Source: Thiotrichales bacterium
Lineage (GTDB): Bacteria; Pseudomonadota; Gammaproteobacteria; PS1; Pseudothioglobaceae
Reading direction: 5' to 3'
Length of the DNA stretch: 8,565 bases
NCBI GenBank assembly: GCA_002698045.1
Contig: NZUR01000034.1
Coordinates: 15,516 to 24,080, forward strand
The first letter of the stretch is position 1. Each line of letters begins with the position of its first letter. The notes beneath the pieces were generated by a model. That model was not told where the DNA came from and made no database searches. It was given only the letters and a program-made list of their open reading frames with translations. Positions 7,297-8,565 of the stretch are shown here, piece after piece. The position numbers and the translations under genes are program-made.

Positions 7297-7926
7297 ATGT
7301 TAACTAAACCTAATCCAGCCTCAACGACACTTTACTCTCACTCTCAAGAGTTGGAGTCACATGCGGTTCGTTTTATCATGGCTCATAAATCTATTGAGAG
7401 AGAAGTTATAGAGGCTAAACTTGATGAAATGCCTGAGGAGGTCTTGGAACTTAACCCTTGTCAGACACTTCCTACGCTATTTGACAGAGGCATGGTTTTA
7501 TACGACCTCTCTGTTATTATGGAGTATCTAGATGAGCGCTTTCCATTCCCACCTCTATTGCCTGTTGATCCCATTGAAAAGGCTGAAAAAAGACTCCTAA
7601 TATATCGCTTTACTCGAGCAGAGGGTTGCTGGTATGGGCTTGTTGATACCATTCTTAATGGAGGCAATAAAGACGCCAATGCAGCAAGAAAAACTCTTAA
7701 TGGAAATCTTATAGAGCTATTGCCCTTGTTTTCTCACAAACCATACTTTAAAAGCGAAACAATGACATTGGTTGATGTATGTATCGCTCCAATACTCTGG
7801 CGCCTTGATCTTCTGGGGATATCTTTAGGTGAAAAAGCAGTGCCAATTACTGCCTATGCAAACAGGTTGTTTGAAAAAGAGGGCTTTCATGAAAGCCTCA
7901 CTTTTGCTGAAAAGGATTTTAATTAA
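7297..7926 (+). CDS. sspA: Stringent starvation protein A (RNA polymerase-associated, GST fold)
   Basis: SspA has a glutathione S-transferase fold without known transferase activity; in E. coli and relatives it binds RNA polymerase holoenzyme and alters promoter choice in starvation, acid stress and virulence. The 209 residues compare with about 212 in E. coli. Seen: a thioredoxin-like N-terminal domain (about 10-85) with TLYSHSQELESHAVRF, the ELNPCQTLPTL loop (51-61, cf. NPNQSVPTL in E. coli), and IMEYLDERFPFPPLLPV (74-90); then the helical domain (about 95-205) with NGG at 121-123, KPYF, and TLVDVCIAPILWRLDLLGI. The exposed PHP patch of E. coli SspA (84-86), needed for transcription activation, reads PFP here (83-85). 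GGTGA 9-13 bases before the ATG is a reasonable ribosome site. sspB follows after 8 bases, the usual operon. Confidence 0.95.
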   Translation: MLTKPNPASTTLYSHSQELESHAVRFIMAHKSIEREVIEAKLDEMPEEVLELNPCQTLPTLFDRGMVLYDLSVIMEYLDERFPFPPLLPVDPIEKAEKRLLIYRFTRAEGCWYGLVDTILNGGNKDANAARKTLNGNLIELLPLFSHKPYFKSETMTLVDVCIAPILWRLDLLGISLGEKAVPITAYANRLFEKEGFHESLTFAEKDFN

Positions 7927-7934
7927 AAGCCCTT

Positions 7935-8291
7935 ATGTCTGGCGTTGTCCCCTACCTAATCCGAGCATACTGTGATTGGATTGAGGACTCTGGCCTAACT
8001 CCTCATGTATTGGTAAATTGTGAAAAAAACGGCACTCTAGTTCCAGAAGGGCTTGCAAAAGAAGGAAAGATTGTTTTAAATATCAGCTCATCTGCAACGG
8101 TAGGGCGCGCAATAACCAACGACTCTATTAGCTTTAAAGCAAGATTTAACGGAAAGTCACAGCAGGTTATTGTTCCTTGTGACGCGGTTCTTACTATCTA
8201 TGCGCAAGAGAATGGAGAGGGCATGTTCTTTGATAAGCCAGAAAAACCCTCAAAAGAGGCCAAAAAACCGAACCTAACTATCTTAGATTAA
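7935..8291 (+). CDS. sspB: ClpXP protease specificity-enhancing factor SspB
   Basis: SspB tethers ssrA-tagged proteins, released by trans-translation on stalled ribosomes, and other substrates such as RseA fragment to ClpXP. Seen: the substrate-binding domain (about 4-98) with PYLIRAYCDWIEDSGLTPHVLV, GKIVLNIS, FKARFNGKSQQVIVP and AVLTIYAQENGEGMFF, all close to the E. coli protein. The tail PNLTILD (112-118) corresponds in place and pattern to the ClpX-docking XB peptide (PALRVVK in E. coli). The protein is only 118 residues against about 165 in E. coli because the linker between the domain and the XB tail is about 13 residues and Lys-rich (about 99-111), not long and acidic. The ATG has no clear Shine-Dalgarno site and lies 8 bases after sspA, consistent with coupling. 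Its last 9 bases overlap the convergent gene on the other strand. Confidence 0.95.
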   Translation: MSGVVPYLIRAYCDWIEDSGLTPHVLVNCEKNGTLVPEGLAKEGKIVLNISSSATVGRAITNDSISFKARFNGKSQQVIVPCDAVLTIYAQENGEGMFFDKPEKPSKEAKKPNLTILD

Positions 8292-8565
8292 GCCCTCAAT
8301 CTCAGAGTAAAAAAGCTCTAGGTTTTTTTTAGAAAAAGAAACAACTGGGATTTTAGTGTATGCCGTAAGCGCCTCTTTGTTACAAAGATTGTTGGCTTGA
8401 ATCGCATTTAAAACAACGCAGGAAACGCTTAGCTTGTTTTTATTTGCAGCCTCAATAGTTAAAAGCGCTTGGCTGATTGCGCCGAGCTCGTCCGGCGAAT
8501 AGTCGGGGAAGTCGATGTGATGGGCGATACGTGAACGAAAGCCGGGATTGGATTCGAAGAAGGTG
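8283..8565 (-). CDS. bioD: Dethiobiotin synthetase-like C-terminus, open at the window edge; upstream 26 codons look foreign
   Basis: An open frame of 93 codons plus stop (8283-8285), entering from the right edge without a start. The downstream 67 residues begin LGAISQALLTIEAANKNKL and continue with SCVVLNAIQ and a short tail ending in EIEGLI. The LGxIxxxLLTxEA...L...xVVLN pattern is that of the P-loop amidoligase family of BioD, which closes the ureido ring of dethiobiotin in biotin synthesis; the tail after the VVLN strand is short and I could not match it in detail. The 26 codons before it (8487-8564) encode a different protein family and differ in base use: G or C at 18 of 26 third positions, against 27 of 67 in the rest. 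So only the 8283-8486 part is likely native to this genome. The 3' end overlaps sspB by 9 bases, tail to tail. Confidence 0.5.
   Translation of the reverse strand, partial: TFFESNPGFRSRIAHHIDFPDYSPDELGAISQALLTIEAANKNKLSVSCVVLNAIQANNLCNKEALTAYTKIPVVSFSKKNLELFYSEIEGLI
8487..8565 (-). other. CbbX/SpoVK-type AAA+ ATPase fragment, probably a chimeric join
   Basis: Read on the minus strand in the same frame as the BioD-like tail, this block encodes FFESNPGFRSRIAHHIDF followed by PDYSPDE. NPGxxSR...FPDYS is the second half of the AAA+ module in CbbX (red-type Rubisco activase) and the wider SpoVK group, including the arginine-finger region. In an intact CbbX a further helical lid would follow; here it gives way to BioD-like sequence around 8470-8489. 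G+C is 49 of 85 bases over 8481-8565 (58%), against 39 of 100 over 8381-8480. The sharp change of family and composition at one point suggests sequence from another organism joined here, most simply in assembly or cloning. A real fusion is possible but unlikely. Confidence 0.65.

Overview
This is an AT-rich window (one counted block, 8381-8480, is 39% G+C) of dense, housekeeping gammaproteobacterial chromosome. The basis for that placement is the content and order: secA next to a DciA/DUF721 gene, a type PyrC dihydroorotase, and petABC (cytochrome bc1) followed directly by sspA-sspB. Short intergenic gaps, few terminators and low G+C suggest a streamlined, aerobically respiring lineage, perhaps marine and of the SUP05/Thioglobus kind. 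That last step is inference and cannot be fixed from this sequence alone.

Layout. Bases 1-377 (minus) hold the N-terminal part of a cation diffusion facilitator transporter. Then come pyrC (509-1546, minus) and secA (1580-4246, minus), 33 bases apart and probably co-transcribed from secA into pyrC. A 44-base divergent gap separates secA from dciA (4291-4593, plus). A 90-base gap with a TATAAT box precedes petA-petB-petC (4684-7221, plus), with gaps of 9 and 3 bases. After 75 bases come sspA and sspB (7297-8291, plus). The last 282 bases are a minus-strand open frame that meets sspB tail to tail with a 9-base overlap. No stretch of more than 300 bases lacks a gene. I see no tRNA, rRNA, CRISPR array, insertion sequence or other mobile element.

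How the genes work together. petABC encode the three catalytic subunits of the quinol:cytochrome c oxidoreductase: Rieske iron-sulfur protein, cytochrome b and cytochrome c1. SecA drives export of unfolded proteins such as cytochrome c1, while the Rieske protein carries a Tat-type twin-arginine signal. SspA is an RNA polymerase-associated regulator and SspB the ClpXP adaptor; the pet-ssp linkage is a familiar gammaproteobacterial arrangement. PyrC serves pyrimidine synthesis and DciA is the helicase loader type found in bacteria without DnaC.

I found no undescribed multi-gene system. The oddest signal is the right edge: a 58% G+C block (8487-8565) encoding a CbbX/SpoVK-type AAA+ fragment is joined in frame to an AT-rich BioD-like C-terminus, which looks like a chimeric junction, most simply an assembly or cloning artefact. 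Smaller points of interest are residue changes at well-studied sites: PLWY in place of PEWY and a 15-residue helix-D haem-ligand spacing in cytochrome b, Phe at the Rieske tyrosine position, PFP in place of PHP in SspA, and a very short lysine-rich linker in SspB.
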